The notes beneath the pieces are model-generated. The model made no database searches and was not told where the DNA came from. It saw only the letters and a list, made by a program, of their open reading frames with translations. Positions 49,522 to 62,868 of a stretch of 64,000 bases of DNA are shown piece after piece. The DNA is taken from assembly GCA_035610365.1 (NCBI GenBank), contig CM069436.1, positions 38,013,117 to 38,077,116 of the forward strand, given 5' to 3'. The DNA comes from Aquatica leii. Its lineage: Eukaryota > Arthropoda > Insecta > Coleoptera > Lampyridae. Position numbers and translations under genes: made by a program. Numbering within the stretch: position 1 is the first letter of the stretch; each line of letters starts with the position of its first letter.

Positions 49522-49907
49522 GTATTTGCTATTAGTTTTCAAGCCGGTTTTGTCTATTTAAAGAAGTGAAGATTGACTTATGATTGTAACTATTGTGGTA
49601 AATAAAGTAAGACCCGTATTTTAAAAAGTCTTAACGTACTGCGTTAATTATTGTTTTCTTTAATTTTTAGTCATATACAAAACAAATTGTTTGTGAAATA
49701 ATTAGAGCAGCTACCAATCTTTATTTTTTCGTATTGACATTGACCTATCTTAACAATATGTACTTTGTGTGCTCGATTACGTTTATCTACGGTTGTAACC
49801 AAAACAAAAGTTTAGCTAAATAAACAAAAAACGTTGCAATGTAAAAAGTATAAATTCTAAATTCAGCTTTCTTTGACAACTTGTTTAATTTCTGTTTTGA
49901 TTTCTTT

Positions 49908-49958
49908 AATTTACATAAATCACTTCAGAAAACAGTTCTGAAGTGATTTATGTAAATT
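49908..49958. repeat. Perfect 23-bp hairpin
   Basis: Arms 49908-49930 and 49936-49958 are exact inverted copies (aatttacataaatcacttca…) with a 5-nt loop aacag. Confidence 0.9.
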
Positions 49959-49999
49959 TCCTTCGATAAACTTTATTTTCGAGTATTAATTTTACATTA

Positions 50000-51223
50000 A
50001 AATAATATTGTTTTCAAGAGTTTGAAAGTTTGACCTGTAAAAGCTTGGGTTGGTTAATTTTGGGTTGGTTTTTGGAAAACTTGGCTTCATTCCAAGCCAA
50101 GCTTTTGAAACTTGTAAGTTCCTAACTAGAACACGCGCGCAATTAAAAAAAACTATGGATTAATTTAAAACAATAGTAAATTCAACATATGCTTTAAAAT
50201 CTTAATTACTTGTGTACCTAAAATACTTATAGAAAACGAAACGTATACACAGAGCTGCACCATGCTCGATAAAAAACTAAGCAAAGACCACAGACAAAGG
50301 AAGAAAACAATCGAGTTTTGTTAACATTGTATTTAACACTGCATTTTATTGAATCTATAACGACAGCAAAATTCATCTTCTTGGTAGAATTCTATTGGAT
50401 TTTGAATATCGCGTATATATCGCTTTGGCATTCTTTGCAAGTTTGCATTTTCTGCTTTCACTACATCAACAAATTCAAGAAAAATTATTATTATTTCTCT
50501 TCGTTGTATCGGCAAATGTTAATTTTCAATAAACAAACACTGACCAAAAAAATTATCGAATACTTAGGTACAACTGAATAGTAGGTACTCAGTGATGGGC
50601 ATTTACACGTATAAAATAATTTTCTACACGTATACGTAGGAAATACGTATATAATGTATAATATGTAGACAATGAAGATAATGACGTAAATACTATAGAA
50701 TAAGCGCCATTTTTAAAAATCTAACCTGCCAACAGCTGTTGAAGTTAGAATTTGACATTTGCTGATTAAAATTAGTATTACTGTGAACCGAATAGCAATA
50801 TTTAAGTCTTTACCAAAGTCTAAACAAAACACCCAAAAAACAGTACTGAAGTTTCGAATTTGAATAAAATTTGTTCAATATCAGTAAAATGTAAAAAAAA
50901 CTTTTGTCAAGAACCTTATTTTATTTTTATGTTGGTTTAACGATTTCCATCAAGATATCGATGAAAATAGTGATTTATGTAGAAATGCGGCTTTATATTC
51001 ATATTATAATTCAGTTTTACCACATTATAATTGTAGATATTGTATTTTATCCTGTTTGTATATGTACATTTGAAACTTCATTAGCGTGTATCGAGCAGAT
51101 TCGACACTTAGTTTAAGTCTTAGGTTTAAGTAATGACCAATTTTTTATTTGTTTATTGCATTTTCCATTTTATTATTGTCGAATTGAAATAATTACGAGT
51201 ACAAAAAATGGTTTATTAAAACA
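50000..51223. other. Gap with a small gene-less hairpin
   Basis: A short imperfect hairpin (ggcttcattccaagcc) lies near 50082-50098. Open frames at 50318-50581 and 50904-51116 have no recognisable domain and are not called. Confidence 0.5.
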
Positions 51224-52030
51224 CAGTGCACGCCGCTTAATAGAATCTCGTTGGGACTTGAGATTTTTGATAGCAATAACCGAATGATAACAATATCCGA
51301 AATTCAGAAAAAGTAAATAGTTTATTGGTAGAAAGCAGTAAATACATACGGCGTGTATCTGATTAACAGGTTGTTAATTTAGAAGATAAAATCAGAGCAT
51401 CAATAAAATCAGAAAATGTCAAAATAAAAATTTTGATAAAACGTTTAAAAAAATCAAAATTTTGAGCCAAATAAATCGAAAATTACTGACCTGTAACAAT
51501 ATATAGTTTGTTGACACTGTTAATAAAAAGAAATGAAAAATAACGTATGATGTTTAATTTACTGTTTTAAGAACTACACATTCCTTCTCAGTAATTTGCT
51601 GGCACTAAAAATAAAGACAAAATAACGTTGTTACATAAGATGTAGTTAAATGAAGTTGTTATTCTAAGAACGCATGATATGCTTTCCAAGTTAATTCTCG
51701 AAGATAAGCGTATATTTACAGAATTTTAATGCAATATGTGGGTCAGTCAAAATGCTAAAAGAAATAACACTGCAAAAATAAAGCTAAACAAGCAAAACAA
51801 GTATTTTCAGAGTACAATGATAAAATTTTTCAATATGAACAAGCGTATCTGAAGCGTATTGTGGAAATTCAGCTAAAAAATTCATAATATGTTATTGTTC
51901 ATGTATAGTAAGACACCTGAGACGAAAATTAATAACATAAACCGAAATTATGATTACTATAAACGGTGTTTTTTCTATGCAATATTACCCGATTGATATT
52001 ATCTATGATTCTAAGAACCGGCGTGCACTG
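51224..52030. mobile_element. TIR element, 807 bp (CAGTGCACGCCG family)
   Basis: Ends CAGTGCACGCCG (51224-51235) and CGGCGTGCACTG (52019-52030) are exact inverted 12-mers, with related GATTCTAAG-like sequence inside. No coding. No target duplication is evident. Relatives lie at 49060-49521 and 27133. Confidence 0.75.
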
Positions 52031-52499
52031 TATATATAATTAATTCAAAAAAAATTATTACTTTTGTTCCATTCAATACGCAGTATTTTCTAAATGTTTT
52101 TTCTTATATTGTTTTAATAGTTATAATTTCAAGAGTAAACAAAAAAAGTTTTAAGACAGATCAGCTGTTGAAATTTGTATTTGCACAACGTGTAATTATA
52201 GCAATTTAGCACTCAACTTACATTAATTATTTAATTAATAAATCCCTACTTCATCAAATCGTTTCTTTTTATATGACTTGATACAAATTATAATTGGATG
52301 TAAGTCATTGTGTGATAGAGAGAATTTTTTTCTACTAATAGTTTGATTATAATATATTTATCATACAAATGTGAATGTAAACAACTTAATGTATTTTACC
52401 ACTAAGAATATTCAAAATATAGATTAGTCTCACTATCAACATACGTATGTATTGAAAAAGAAATGCCTTTAAATCAGTCTTTTGTATTTCAAAGTTATC

Positions 52500-54175
52500 T
52501 GAAAAGTAAAAAGTATGTCCTCACTTATTTTTACAAGAGGGCTTTTGTGGCACTTTGAGTTACACAAGACGTTGCATTTCTTACACTTGCATTTATTGGA
52601 AGTGCAACCACCAATGCCATTGCAGTGTTAGAATCCCTGGTCACCTAGATGAGGTTATTTTCTTGCGCATTCCTGCATTGATACATGTTCGTCTGCAACT
52701 CGCTCACTGAAATGAATTTCTCCTTACAATGTGTAAATTGATTTCTATCGTCGGCTTTAGTCCGGTCTACATCTGGTATTTTTACCACGATGTTATCACC
52801 TACATTAGCAACAGAATAGTTCACTGATGACTGGGCCGACATCTTATCTGCCTGTTTTTGCAGAGCTTCTTTTGCTGAAGTCCTTATATCTTGGATGGCC
52901 TGTACTTTTTTTGATACCAAAATAGCTTCTTCTGACATGATATCCAAATCCATATTAATTTAAGTTTTATTTTTAGAAATCCAGTTTGATAAAACTTCCT
53001 TCTCTAATTAGGTTACGTCTTCAGTTTGGTTATCAACTTAAACTTCTTCTTCAGTGTGGACTTTATCAGCTTGACTCTCGTCTTCAACTTGGTTACCATC
53101 AACATCAACTTCGTCATAAACTCCAACTTCGTCATTTTTATCGCTTTCATTCAATACCATCTCTAGATCTTCTTTTGTATAAACGTGAATTTAGAGGAAG
53201 GTTTATACCTAATTTAGCTTTGCAGCCAAACATTGCTTCGTAAGGGCTGCGATTTATTCCTAAGTGATAAACTCTGTTTTTCATAAACTAAACGAAGCGT
53301 AGCTCTTCAGACTAGTTTGTGGTATTGTTGGATTCCATCCAAGTACAGAGCATTTTTTCAACATCTTGGTTGCCCCTTTCGACGGACCCCTGTGACTGAA
53401 AATGCCTGGGCTTGCCGTGTATAATTTTTAGTTCTGGCCACATTGCACACACTTCTTCGACCACTCTATTTGCAAACTCTCTCCCATTGACACTTTGCAA
53501 AACGCAAGGGGCTCCAAAAATGGTAAATATATCAAGCAAGTGGAAAACAACTTCTTCCGCTCTTTTGGATTATAATGGTCTTAGCTGTACAATTTTTGTA
53601 AGGTGGTCTTGATATACCATTATGAATGTGTAATCCCCGTCAGCCTGTGACTGCATGTTGATCAAATCTATTTGACATCTTGAATTATATTCCTTGGATA
53701 GTATTGGCTTGATAACCAGTTCTTTTCTCGGTAAATTCTTTTTTTTCTGACAAGGTTCACATAAGTTTAAGTAATGTGTAACGAGTTCAGCAGTCACATT
53801 TTTATATTTTGTTTTCACCTCTTTCATCATTCTGACGCGAACACCATGACTAATGTTGATATGACAATAGTGAATTATTTCAAAAGCTTCTTCCAAATAA
53901 GCATAATACACTATTGAGTCACCTTCGTTTTTCACAGAAACAATGAGTTTTTTAGAATTTCCGATTTTAACAATATCATACCTTGCAAGACGTTGGTAAT
54001 CTTCAGGTGTCTTCTTAACAATCTTGTTCTTGACCTCTTTCACTTTCATTATCAGCGACCGATACTGATCGCTTGTAGACAACTGATAATTTTTACCTTT
54101 GTTCTCAATAAGTTTATTTACTTGTTCAGTAAAACGGATTCTCATATTGTCGGCCATTTTAACAGCTATCATCAA
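52500..54175 (-). pseudogene. KRBA2-like integrase gene (transposon-derived), inactivated
   Basis: Minus strand from about 54175. The N-terminal region is MADNMRIRFTEQVNKLIE. An H2C2-type zinc region follows (EIIHYCHINISHG…LCEPCQKKK, about 53880-53740). The integrase core start is CQIDLINMQSQADGDYTFIMVYQDH (first Asp). After breaks come LQSVNGREFAN (53510-53480) and QGSVERGNQDVEKML (Glu). An acidic linker (about 53240-52990) and a C-terminal Cys-rich tail CNGIGGCTSNKCKCKKCNVLC (52625-52560) end it. The family is KRAB-A-domain-containing protein 2-like integrases of Ginger/GIN-type elements. The second catalytic Asp is Val here, and frameshifts split it. Confidence 0.75.
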
Positions 54176-54359
54176 TTTGTGTGCTTAACACTAACAACAC
54201 ACCACTAAACTAAACACTAACTATAACGACCCAATCTAATTGCAAACGCACTACTTAGCCCACATTACATCCACTCGAAGTATTGTACCGACTGTGTTAC
54301 ACGCGGTCAATAGACAGAGAGATTTGAGAGAAGAGTCACTTGACTTCCCCACCCATGTT

Positions 54360-54553
54360 ACCTGTTATTCATAATGTCTAGTCAAAGTGATTAATATTTG
54401 AAAATATTTATTACTTTAGCCAAACTGTACTAGCCATTATGAATAATGGCTGGTTAAAGTAATAAATTAATCACTTTAGCTAGTAAATCTAGTTATTATA
54501 CATAATGTCTGGATATTATACATAATAACCGATTAGTTACTTTGGCTGTAACA
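54360..54553 (-). repeat. 5' terminal repeat zone of the KRBA2-type element
   Basis: Four related near-palindromes of the form (TTATnnATAAT) occur at about 54363, 54435, 54497 and 54513-54530. They are mixed with (tc/gg)aaagt(g/a)att motifs, and the zone ends …CTTTGGCTGTAACA at 54553. Read outward on the minus strand the end is TGTTACAGCCAAAG, a plausible element terminus. The partner end was not found. Confidence 0.5.
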
Positions 54554-54559
54554 TATATG

Positions 54560-57109
54560 TACATACATATTACCAGCAGTATACATTTTATGTGTAAACC
54601 TTCTTAAATTACTTTGGTAAGGATCTAATTCAATCTTGTTGACCAGTTCGACTTTTTTTGGAGCGTGAGTCTTCGGCAACATCAGATTCTTTTAATACTT
54701 CACCTAGTAACCTAAAAAATGCTTACCAAACGTTATACAAGCAAATTTAAATATATTGTTTTATAACGTAAAAAGAATATAACGAGTAACAAACAAAATT
54801 TTGCGCAGGTAAATCGTGTGGTACGTAGGTATACTTTACAGGGTGTTTTTATGTTTGGTAGCACAGTAAATACTTAATAACCATTTTTTTTCTGTTGCTT
54901 TTTCAGAACTTACTTTTCTTTTAAATAGTTTATTTGCCGCATTTTATTGGTATTTTATACATATTCTACATACTCGACATTTTCTACATCAAACGTGTAC
55001 TACCAGATTATCCAATTTGATAACAATTATGTTGCTTTAAGTTAATTTTTATTTGAAGAGAAAAAGTTGTTTGTTTTTGAAATTTATGAACAATAATCAA
55101 ACATTTGATAAAGAGCACAGAATATTTTCCAAATTCTACAATATTACGTATAAATTTTTTAGTGTCTGTAGTAGAGTTCGAAACGTAGTCAATAATTGAA
55201 ATTGTTTATTTTCTCAAGTTGTATAAGTTATTATTACTTGTCTATGTTTTGACTTATTCATTCATTTTGTATCTAAATATACATTTTTGTTATTTATGTA
55301 AGTATAAGTATTTACATTTACAATTTCTACTTTTATTTTGTGGTGACATAATTTCAATTATTTCAATTACTTATTATTAAGATAATTCAAAATTAAATGT
55401 AGGTAAACATTTGTGATTTTGTAATAACAAATTGTTGGTATGTTATACTATATGTACTTATTTAGTGCACTAATTTAACAAAAGAGCTTTTATAAGTAAT
55501 ACCATTGTAAATGGTAATACACATATAAATATTTCGAAATAAATGCTAAATGCCCAATACCTAAATTATATTTTTTTCAGTATATGTATGTGCAATTTTT
55601 AAAATTTAGAACAAACGTGGTGGTCTAATAAACTAACGATTTCAAAACCGAGGTCTATATAAAAAAGAAAACGAAGGAATGTAACAACGTGACTATCACC
55701 TCGTTTTAAGGGGACGCTTCCAAGAATAGTCCATTCACCGTAACTTGTGTAATTATTTATGCACTTATTAAATCCAGCATTTCTAAAAAAATCGACCTAC
55801 TCCAGTGTGTACGTGAGCACCAAGGCGTAGGTCATAACGACTATTTAGTGACGATGTTTCAATCTATGTTGAATAATAAAGTAGATGAAATTTAACTCAA
55901 TTTTTAAAAGTTTACCTGTATTAATTAACTTGTTAGATTAATAAAAAATACAAATATGTACAAGTAATTGCTTAATTTTTTACTTTTACTATGAATTACA
56001 TGTAGTTTGAACGAACATTTATGGAAAACTAATGAAAACTTTTAATTTAATTACATCGTCTTTATTAGCATCATCTTGTTTATGATTTAGTCATATCTTT
56101 TTGAAGATAATTAAATTTCGAAAATGTTTTGGTGCAATAACTAAATATTGTGAAGCTGGAAGATAATCGAATATTACACATACAATAGATAATTATGTTT
56201 GGATAGTTTCAAGTAACAAACATAAGTTTCTTAATGTATTCGTGTAAAATTGGATTTTCAAATTTTGATTTTGTACTACAGGAAAAATCTTGCAGTTTTT
56301 CCTTAATATTTCTGGCATAACTTCAAAGCAAAGAAAATGCAGCATAGCGTGTGCATTTTGTAGCATTGGCACATAATTCATTTCGACAATATTTTAGAGG
56401 TCATAATAACTGCATTTTTATTTTATTTTTTTCTTCAACTTTAAGCAGAGGAACTAATCAAGTATATTATTTAATTTTAAATAAGAAATATAAATCAAAA
56501 ACTGTTTTTTATTAGAAATAATCGAACTATAAAAACAATAACTTTAAGATATAATAGTGTTTTAAGTGACATATGTATAGGTAATAAAATGACAGTATAT
56601 AAAACTATTAAAGTACTTATTTTAAAAAAATCAGATAAAATCTTCTTTAGAACAAAACTGGAACTTAAAAAAAAGTTTAATTGATTCGTTTTTACTTTCT
56701 TTACAACATGCACATGTACATTTGTAATTTTAAGATCAGTTTTAGAAAAAGAAAACAGCATTTAATAATATATTTTTCCGGAAATCGCAAGAAAATTGAA
56801 TTTTCCGAACAACTATAGTTGCTAACAAAATTGACAAACTTTTTATGGAACTTGTAAAAACAGTTTCTAAAATTTGTAAATTTTGTCTTTTTTTACGATT
56901 TCCGGAAAAATTTAATACAAAACACGCCAGTAAAATATCTTACTTGACAGAGAGCTTTAAAATACAAAGCTCAAAATGCCTCATATTTTAATTTAGCTCC
57001 TTTTCAATAATGTGAAATCTTCGTGACTTATGTAAATATATTAGTTTATTAACAGAACTTGAATGTTGAACGACAGAAGCCAAATGCGACCTGAATGCGC
57101 AAATAATAA
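54560..57109. other. AT-rich gap, no gene seen
   Basis: No family resemblance in the short frames at 56193-56381 or 56495-56761. No repeats of note. Confidence 0.5.
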
Positions 57110-59470
57110 AATTAAAATTATTGGTTTATGTATCAGCTTGTTTTTTGTTTAGTTTATCATTGTTATCATATTGTAGACATTTGAGATATTTTTTTTGTAG
57201 AAGTGTCTGGTATTTTTGTGTTTTCTGTACAATTACGATAGTATCAAAAAGTCCTGACTCCACACTATCAGTCTATGACAAAAAAACTGATTTTAATATG
57301 TTTGATCTCATTTAGGCTGATTTGCACTTTCTCTCTTGCAGTTTTGAACGTGCTTTTAATTATTTGGGTAAGTTGTGTCGACAGTACTAGTTCTTCCAGG
57401 CTATTCCATATTGTTTGTCTGTCCGCAGTCTCGAACGCTGCTTTCAAATCTATGAATTTTAGATATAGATCTTTATCATCCTCTATTTCTCTTTCTTTAG
57501 CATTTTTAGTATATAAATGTTGTCACTTGTCTTTCTTCCTGTTCTGAATGACATTTGTTCTTCTTCAAGTTTGTGTTCTACATATTTTCTCGTCTCTTTT
57601 TTCAGTATTCTTGTAGACGTTTTGTTGTGACTTGGGTTTAAGCATATCGTTCTGTAATTTTCACAATTGATTGTTTCGTCTTTTTTATGTATAGGAATCA
57701 TTAAATTTGTTTTCCAGTATTTGGGGGTTTTCTTTGATTTTCACGCTTATTTCTAGATATTTAAGGATTTCTAGTGTTATTTCGTCTTCTCCACTCGGTT
57801 TTCCTATTTTAATCTGTTTTATCGCTTTCTGTAGTTATTCCCTTGTTATCTCTGGTAATTCTACTGTGTCTTCTATGTCTTCATTTTCTACGTTTAATTC
57901 TTTTCTAAATTTCCTTGCGTAGAACTGTTTCAAAACTTTCAGTATTTCTATTATTTACACTTTGAGTTTCTACTACTTATGTTTTTATTGCTTTTATTTC
58001 TTTGCTTTTAGTCCCTCTTAGTCTTTTCAGTGCTGTCCAAAACTTTCTTGTGTTCATCTTATGTTTGTCATTTATTTTTTGTTCAAACTCTTTCCAGCTT
58101 TGCTTTTTCGCTTTTTTTGATTTCTTGTTTTATCTTTTTTCTTTATATTTTTATTTATCTTCTTTGTTTTTTGTTCGGATATACTTCTTCCATGCCTTTT
58201 TACACTATTTCTTTTATCTTTTCAGTCTACCATCTTGTTCTTTTTAGATTTTTGTTGATATTTCTTCTTCCACATACCTCTTCCGCTAGCTTTAGAGTAA
58301 TTTCTTTAAATTTTTTCTATTTTGTTTCCAGATCTTCTTTCTTTTTTTATTTAAATAGTTTGCGAAATTGCTTATTTATTATCATGTTATTCTTCTTGTC
58401 TTTCTTGTTTTTTTTTAGTTTGTATAAGGCTATTCTGCTGTATGTTATTTCTACGTTCTGATTTACCATTTCTTTTAGTTTGCTACTACTACTCTATGGT
58501 TTAAACCTATTTCCGCTTGTCTTCTTGTTTCTATGTCCTGTACTGTCTCTTTTATCGTTTGTGTGAATACTATATTATATATCAAACTCTTTGCGTTACG
58601 TTCTTTTGCCACAAAGGTGTACTTATCTTCCATTTCTTGTTCCTTTAGTGTGTTTTCTATGACCAAATCATTTCTTTGACAAAACTTGATCATTTGCTTC
58701 CCGAATTCTTCTACTTCCTTTTTTGGTGTACTTTCTATCGGTCTAATATTATTCTTGAGGTTATGGTTTTCCACTTTATTATTCGTTTGTTTAGTTCCTA
58801 TGTTATTATTATTTCCACCTTTTCTTTTGCTATCTTTCCTCTATCGACTACGGCGTAGTATATTACGTGTATACTTGTGAGTTTTGTGTTTTTTCTTCCT
58901 CTTTGTTTCGCTTAGTTCCATTATTGGTATTTTATTGTTATCTATTTCTTTTGTAATCTTTATCTTTTTCCTTTTGTTTGTATTTATATTCCATGTTCCT
59001 ATTTTAATTTTTTCTGTCTATTCTTTCTTTTCTTTTTTTCTGTTCTTCTGTCTTCGTTGTTATTGTTTTCATTTGTCTTTTTTCTATGCCTATTAACGTC
59101 GTCTTTCTTACTTCCGTCTAGTTTTCTTTTTTTATTAGTTTTTGGAGTTTGTTGGTTTCAATTTGTCTTTGTGATGTTCTTAGGTGTTTTGTTTAAATCT
59201 TCCTCCTGTGAAAAGCCTTTCTTTTTAGCAAGGTGTTAGTATGGTCTGTGTACAGTCTTTTTTAGAATTGCTCTCCGAGTTTCTTTGCATCATTACGTGT
59301 TATTACTTCCTTATTGTTTCTACCAATTTTGGAGTGTCTAAGTCCTTCTCTGTGCTTTCGGGTATTTAGAAGATTTCTTTTTCTTAGCTCATTTTCTAGT
59401 TTCTCAATTTTGCTTGCCTGGTAATTTATGAGCTCTTCCAGTTTCTCCATTTTCTGTTTATGTCGGTTAA
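57110..59470 (-). pseudogene. Second LINE copy: endonuclease and N-terminal RT
   Basis: A coiled N-terminal piece (MEKLEELINYQASKIEKLENEL) starts at 59450. The endonuclease end is at 58774-58475 (FCQRNDLVIENTLKEQ…YTFVAKERNAKSLIYNIVF, the usual FC…L.I.NT…DYI block). RT start MIPIHKKDETINCENYRTICL…EEEQMSFRTGRKTSDNIYIL is at 57701-57490. A palm piece with DLYLKFIDLKAAFETADRQ is at about 57480-57420. The rest of RT is missing, so it is truncated at its 3' side near 57110. Same broad family as 3775-8905. Confidence 0.78.
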
Positions 59471-60157
59471 TATAGTATTTTTGAACTGGACTGCTTATCC
59501 GTGGCCTACAAGGCTTCTACAGCATGCTGGCATACTTGGTAGGTAATTTATTTAATAACCTACAAAACGAGTATTAAAATAATAAAAAAAGTTTAAAAAG
59601 AATAGAACATACTATAAAAAATTTAAAAAAATGTATTCTGGAAAAAAAGGTAAGCAAAATGCTATTACCTTCCAAATCAGTTGATGCCAACAAACATACA
59701 ATTAATTCAGGTAAAATAAATTGGTATTTTTTATATAAACGTGAACATTTAAATAACACATTTCATCAAGCAGCCCCTAATGAATGTTATACTTATTTTT
59801 GTTTTGCACCCGCGTAAGTAACATTAGTTTGTTGAATAATTTTGCTGGTAAATGTTCATTATAATTTAGATTTATTAATTACTAATGTAAATACAAATAA
59901 AGTTAGTAAATTATTTGATTTTCAAGCTATTAATTATTTGATTAATCATTATTTTAACAAAATTTAAAAAAAATTGAAAAAACAATGGTAATTAAATTAA
60001 TACTAAGTTTAATGAATTTCCAAATATAGTTTACGGTCACACGTATTTTGTAACACCAGCGAATGTCGACATTCACCATAAACTTAAGGAGTATATTAAA
60101 AATAAACATTTTTTCATTAAATAAAAACAAAAATAAAACTTTATAGGTTATATTTAT
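59471..60157. other. Gap with a 14-bp palindrome
   Basis: No gene. The perfect palindrome GAATGTCGACATTC lies at 60061-60074 just upstream of the KRBA2 remnant. Confidence 0.5.
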
Positions 60158-60400
60158 TTATTTAAACTTCGGAAAACAACAACTACCATGACACTTTGAA
60201 TTGCGTAAAAGCTCTTTGTCGTTACAGCTGCATTTAGCCGTGAAACACTTTCTTTTGCAGTCACAACGTGTAAAGCTTTGCCCTCCACTTTTTGAATTAG
60301 CAGAAGCTGGTTCTCTTAGCGAGATTTCTTGGGTTCTCATCTGTGGAAAGTAACTTCTCTTTACAAATTGCGAACTGATCACGGGCGAAAAGTTGCTTTA
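60158..60400 (-). pseudogene. KRBA2-like C-terminal Cys-rich fragment
   Basis: The frame reads QSFTRCDCKRKCFTAKCSCNDKELLRNSKCHGSCCFP, the same Cys-rich tail type that ends the 52500-54175 element. No integrase core is attached. Confidence 0.65.
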
Positions 60401-60424
60401 AGGGATTATTTTTGTTTGATAGTT

Positions 60425-62036
60425 TGTAACCTGCGTTGGAATTTTTAGCAGTGGATCTTTTATGTAAGACCCCGTAATTAGATTAATCTGGCTGAATTTG
60501 CGTTTTTTTTTTTCGATTGATTAGTTCGATGTTAGCATCGAAAACGTTTCGCTCGGTATTTTATTATGTTGAATTTAAGTTTATTTGTATTTAATAGTTA
60601 TTTCACAATTATTACTGGTATTTTTTTTTGAATGCATAAAGTTCCGTGGTTTTCATTTTGATTTAGTGTTTTACTTGTTTATCTCAGTAAAATAACAATT
60701 CTATATAATTTACGACTTCCTTTTTGGAATATAATTTGATCAATTTTTCTTGGTATCTGTATTTTTGTTTATGCTGAGTTCTTTTACGAGCGCGATTGCG
60801 AACCACCTGATAAATTAGCGACGTGAGCGTTTTCTGTGAGAACATTTTCTTTCTTTCAAGGGCCTACGTGACTTATGACGCACGTGGCCAATTTTAGTTT
60901 TCATCTTTGTTAATTTAGTTTGTTTAGTGTTCTATCTTTTACAAAGATTTTACGGCGCAAGTTCATTGAATTAAGTGAGAATACGAGGTGTTAAAAGGGG
61001 TAAAACTTTTTTTTTGGGAATCAATCTTTAGTCGCAATTAAGAATACCGGGTACCGGAATGTAGTCAAGTGTTCGGGGTGTTTTTACCCTACCGTTAGAC
61101 AATACCGCGGAAGTTAAACAAATGGTGCCGTGAAAATTGAGTGGTGTGAGGGGAAATAGTAATTTTCTAAATTCGTAATTTTACGGTTTAAGGAACTTCA
61201 TGGTATCCATAATAAAACTTACGTTCGAGTTGGATTTATTTTCGATGTTTTGTGTGAAAAATCCTGTCTTCGCTTTTGTGCGGATTTCAATTAAATAGTG
61301 AAATAAATCTTCCGCCGGAATTCTATTGTTTGGGGGATCCACCGAGCTTGTATTCGACTACGGTACACCTAGACCGACCTGAGTTCAATCTAACTTCGTA
61401 GCTTCTGGAGCCGCTGGGGCCGACAGCTCACCTGGAGTAAACAATTGAGCAAAGGTATTTATCGAATTTGTTATTACCGTGAAGTGAACCGCGATCGATA
61501 TGATTTAAAAGCTTTGATTTGAGCCGATTGAATTACGGTTAACTTTAATTATTTCAAGAAACACTTGATGGTGTTTGCGTGAAGTTCGATTTAATTAATT
61601 AAGTTTGTATGGTGTGTATGTAAAAGTAAATCTTATTCATGCATAAAAGATAATGTAACGATATATAAACTATAATTTGTTTGAACGTTTAGTTCGAAGC
61701 AAAGTTTCGGACGTATATTTTATGACTTTTGTATTTTATTATTTTTGTTTGTTGTATGCGGTCAAGGTCTTGAATTTTGTTATTGTTGTGTATTATCGAA
61801 AAATAAGTTAACGCTTTATTTTCTTTTATATAAATTTGAATTGTTATATTCCGTTTGTGAACTTTTATTTTTCATTGATTATTTTTATTCAAATTTGTCA
61901 GATATTCATTTTTTTTTTATTTAATTTTTATATTCAGTCAATAAATGTTAAATTGTTAAACTGTAAAGAGCTTTTATTCATTTAGCTGCCGCGTACGTAA
62001 TTTTTTTTTAAGTGTATTTCAGAATTTAGCAAGTTA
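60425..62036 (+). repeat. LTR-like sequence, TGTAAC…GTTACA
   Basis: Inverted 6-bp ends TGTAAC (60425) and GTTACA (62036) bound 1.6 kb without ORFs, with AATAAA near 61937 about 100 bp before the end. No target duplication and no primer site directly after it, so the call is tentative. Confidence 0.3.
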
Positions 62037-62437
62037 CAACTCGAGGTAAGTTCCGGGGTTGTAACCAACCAGATGAGCTTTTGGGTTATCAGGGGTCCGG
62101 AAGCTACCATCATCGTGTCCTTGATTGGCGCCCTAACCGATTTTGAGTTTTTACTTTTTTATTTCGATTTTATGTCAATCTCGTTTCCAAGTTATCACGG
62201 AATTTTAAAATATAACCCACCCCGTCTCCATTGAGCTAGCGGCACAACATCGTTTATGTTACCTCATTTCAGGCAGTGACTTTGTTTTAACTTTGGCATG
62301 TAACAAGTTTATAAAAGTCTGAATTCTCTACAACACAACAACAACCGCTAGCACATTTCTGGGGTCTGTGCGACCACCGTTGACATCAGGTATTTAATTC
62401 TTACAGTGTCGCCAATTTGTACTAAATCAACCTTTTT

Positions 62438-62743
62438 TTAAGTTTGCAACATTTTTGTTGTTTGAAGTAGAAGATTCTCTTTTGCGGCTACTCTTTTTAA
62501 AGAAATTAGGTAGTGCTGTTCAATCAGTGCTTGAGGTGAAGACGTGTTAAGTTGCCGATCAGTGAATGCTTGAGTTGAAGACGTGCTGAGTTGCGGATCA
62601 GTTGGTGCTTGAATTGATGGCGTGCTAAGTTGCAGATCAACTTTGTTACAAGTAAAAGATGAAACAATGACACTTGTCTGAACTAAAGTGACATAAACGG
62701 TGTTATGCCGGTGCTCAGTGAAGACGGGGTGGGTTCTATTCAA
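62438..62743 (-). CDS. Hypothetical 101-aa ORF with three 13-residue repeats
   Basis: Three tandem units run DLQLSTPSIQAPT, DPQLSTSSTQAFT and DRQLNTSSPQALI, followed by ISLKRVAAKENLLLQ. The S/T/Q-rich repeat plus a charged helix is reminiscent of the C-terminus of Myb/SANT-like transposon accessory proteins, but I do not recognise it firmly. It lies downstream of a probable leader on the same strand. Confidence 0.35.
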   Translation of the reverse strand: MNRTHPVFTEHRHNTVYVTLVQTSVIVSSFTCNKVDLQLSTPSIQAPTDPQLSTSSTQAFTDRQLNTSSPQALIEQHYLISLKRVAAKENLLLQTTKMLQT

Positions 62744-62868
62744 AGTTTTGTGATTGTTTTGGAAAACTCGAACGAAAACAAAATCAAAAATTTAAATCAA
62801 AGGGCGCCAGGAAAGAGTATAGCTTAATGAACTTCTGGCCCTTGCCAACCACAAGCCCGCTTCTGAAG

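Noticed and set aside
58002-59239. Several hydrophobic plus-strand frames
   Set aside because: They are antisense to a LINE on the minus strand and consist of F/L/S runs from its A-rich coding strand.
62118-62815. Two GGCGCC-containing motifs as primer sites (about 62122 and 62807)
   Set aside because: Neither adjoins an LTR edge with TG…CA, and the 6-mer is self-complementary and expected by chance.
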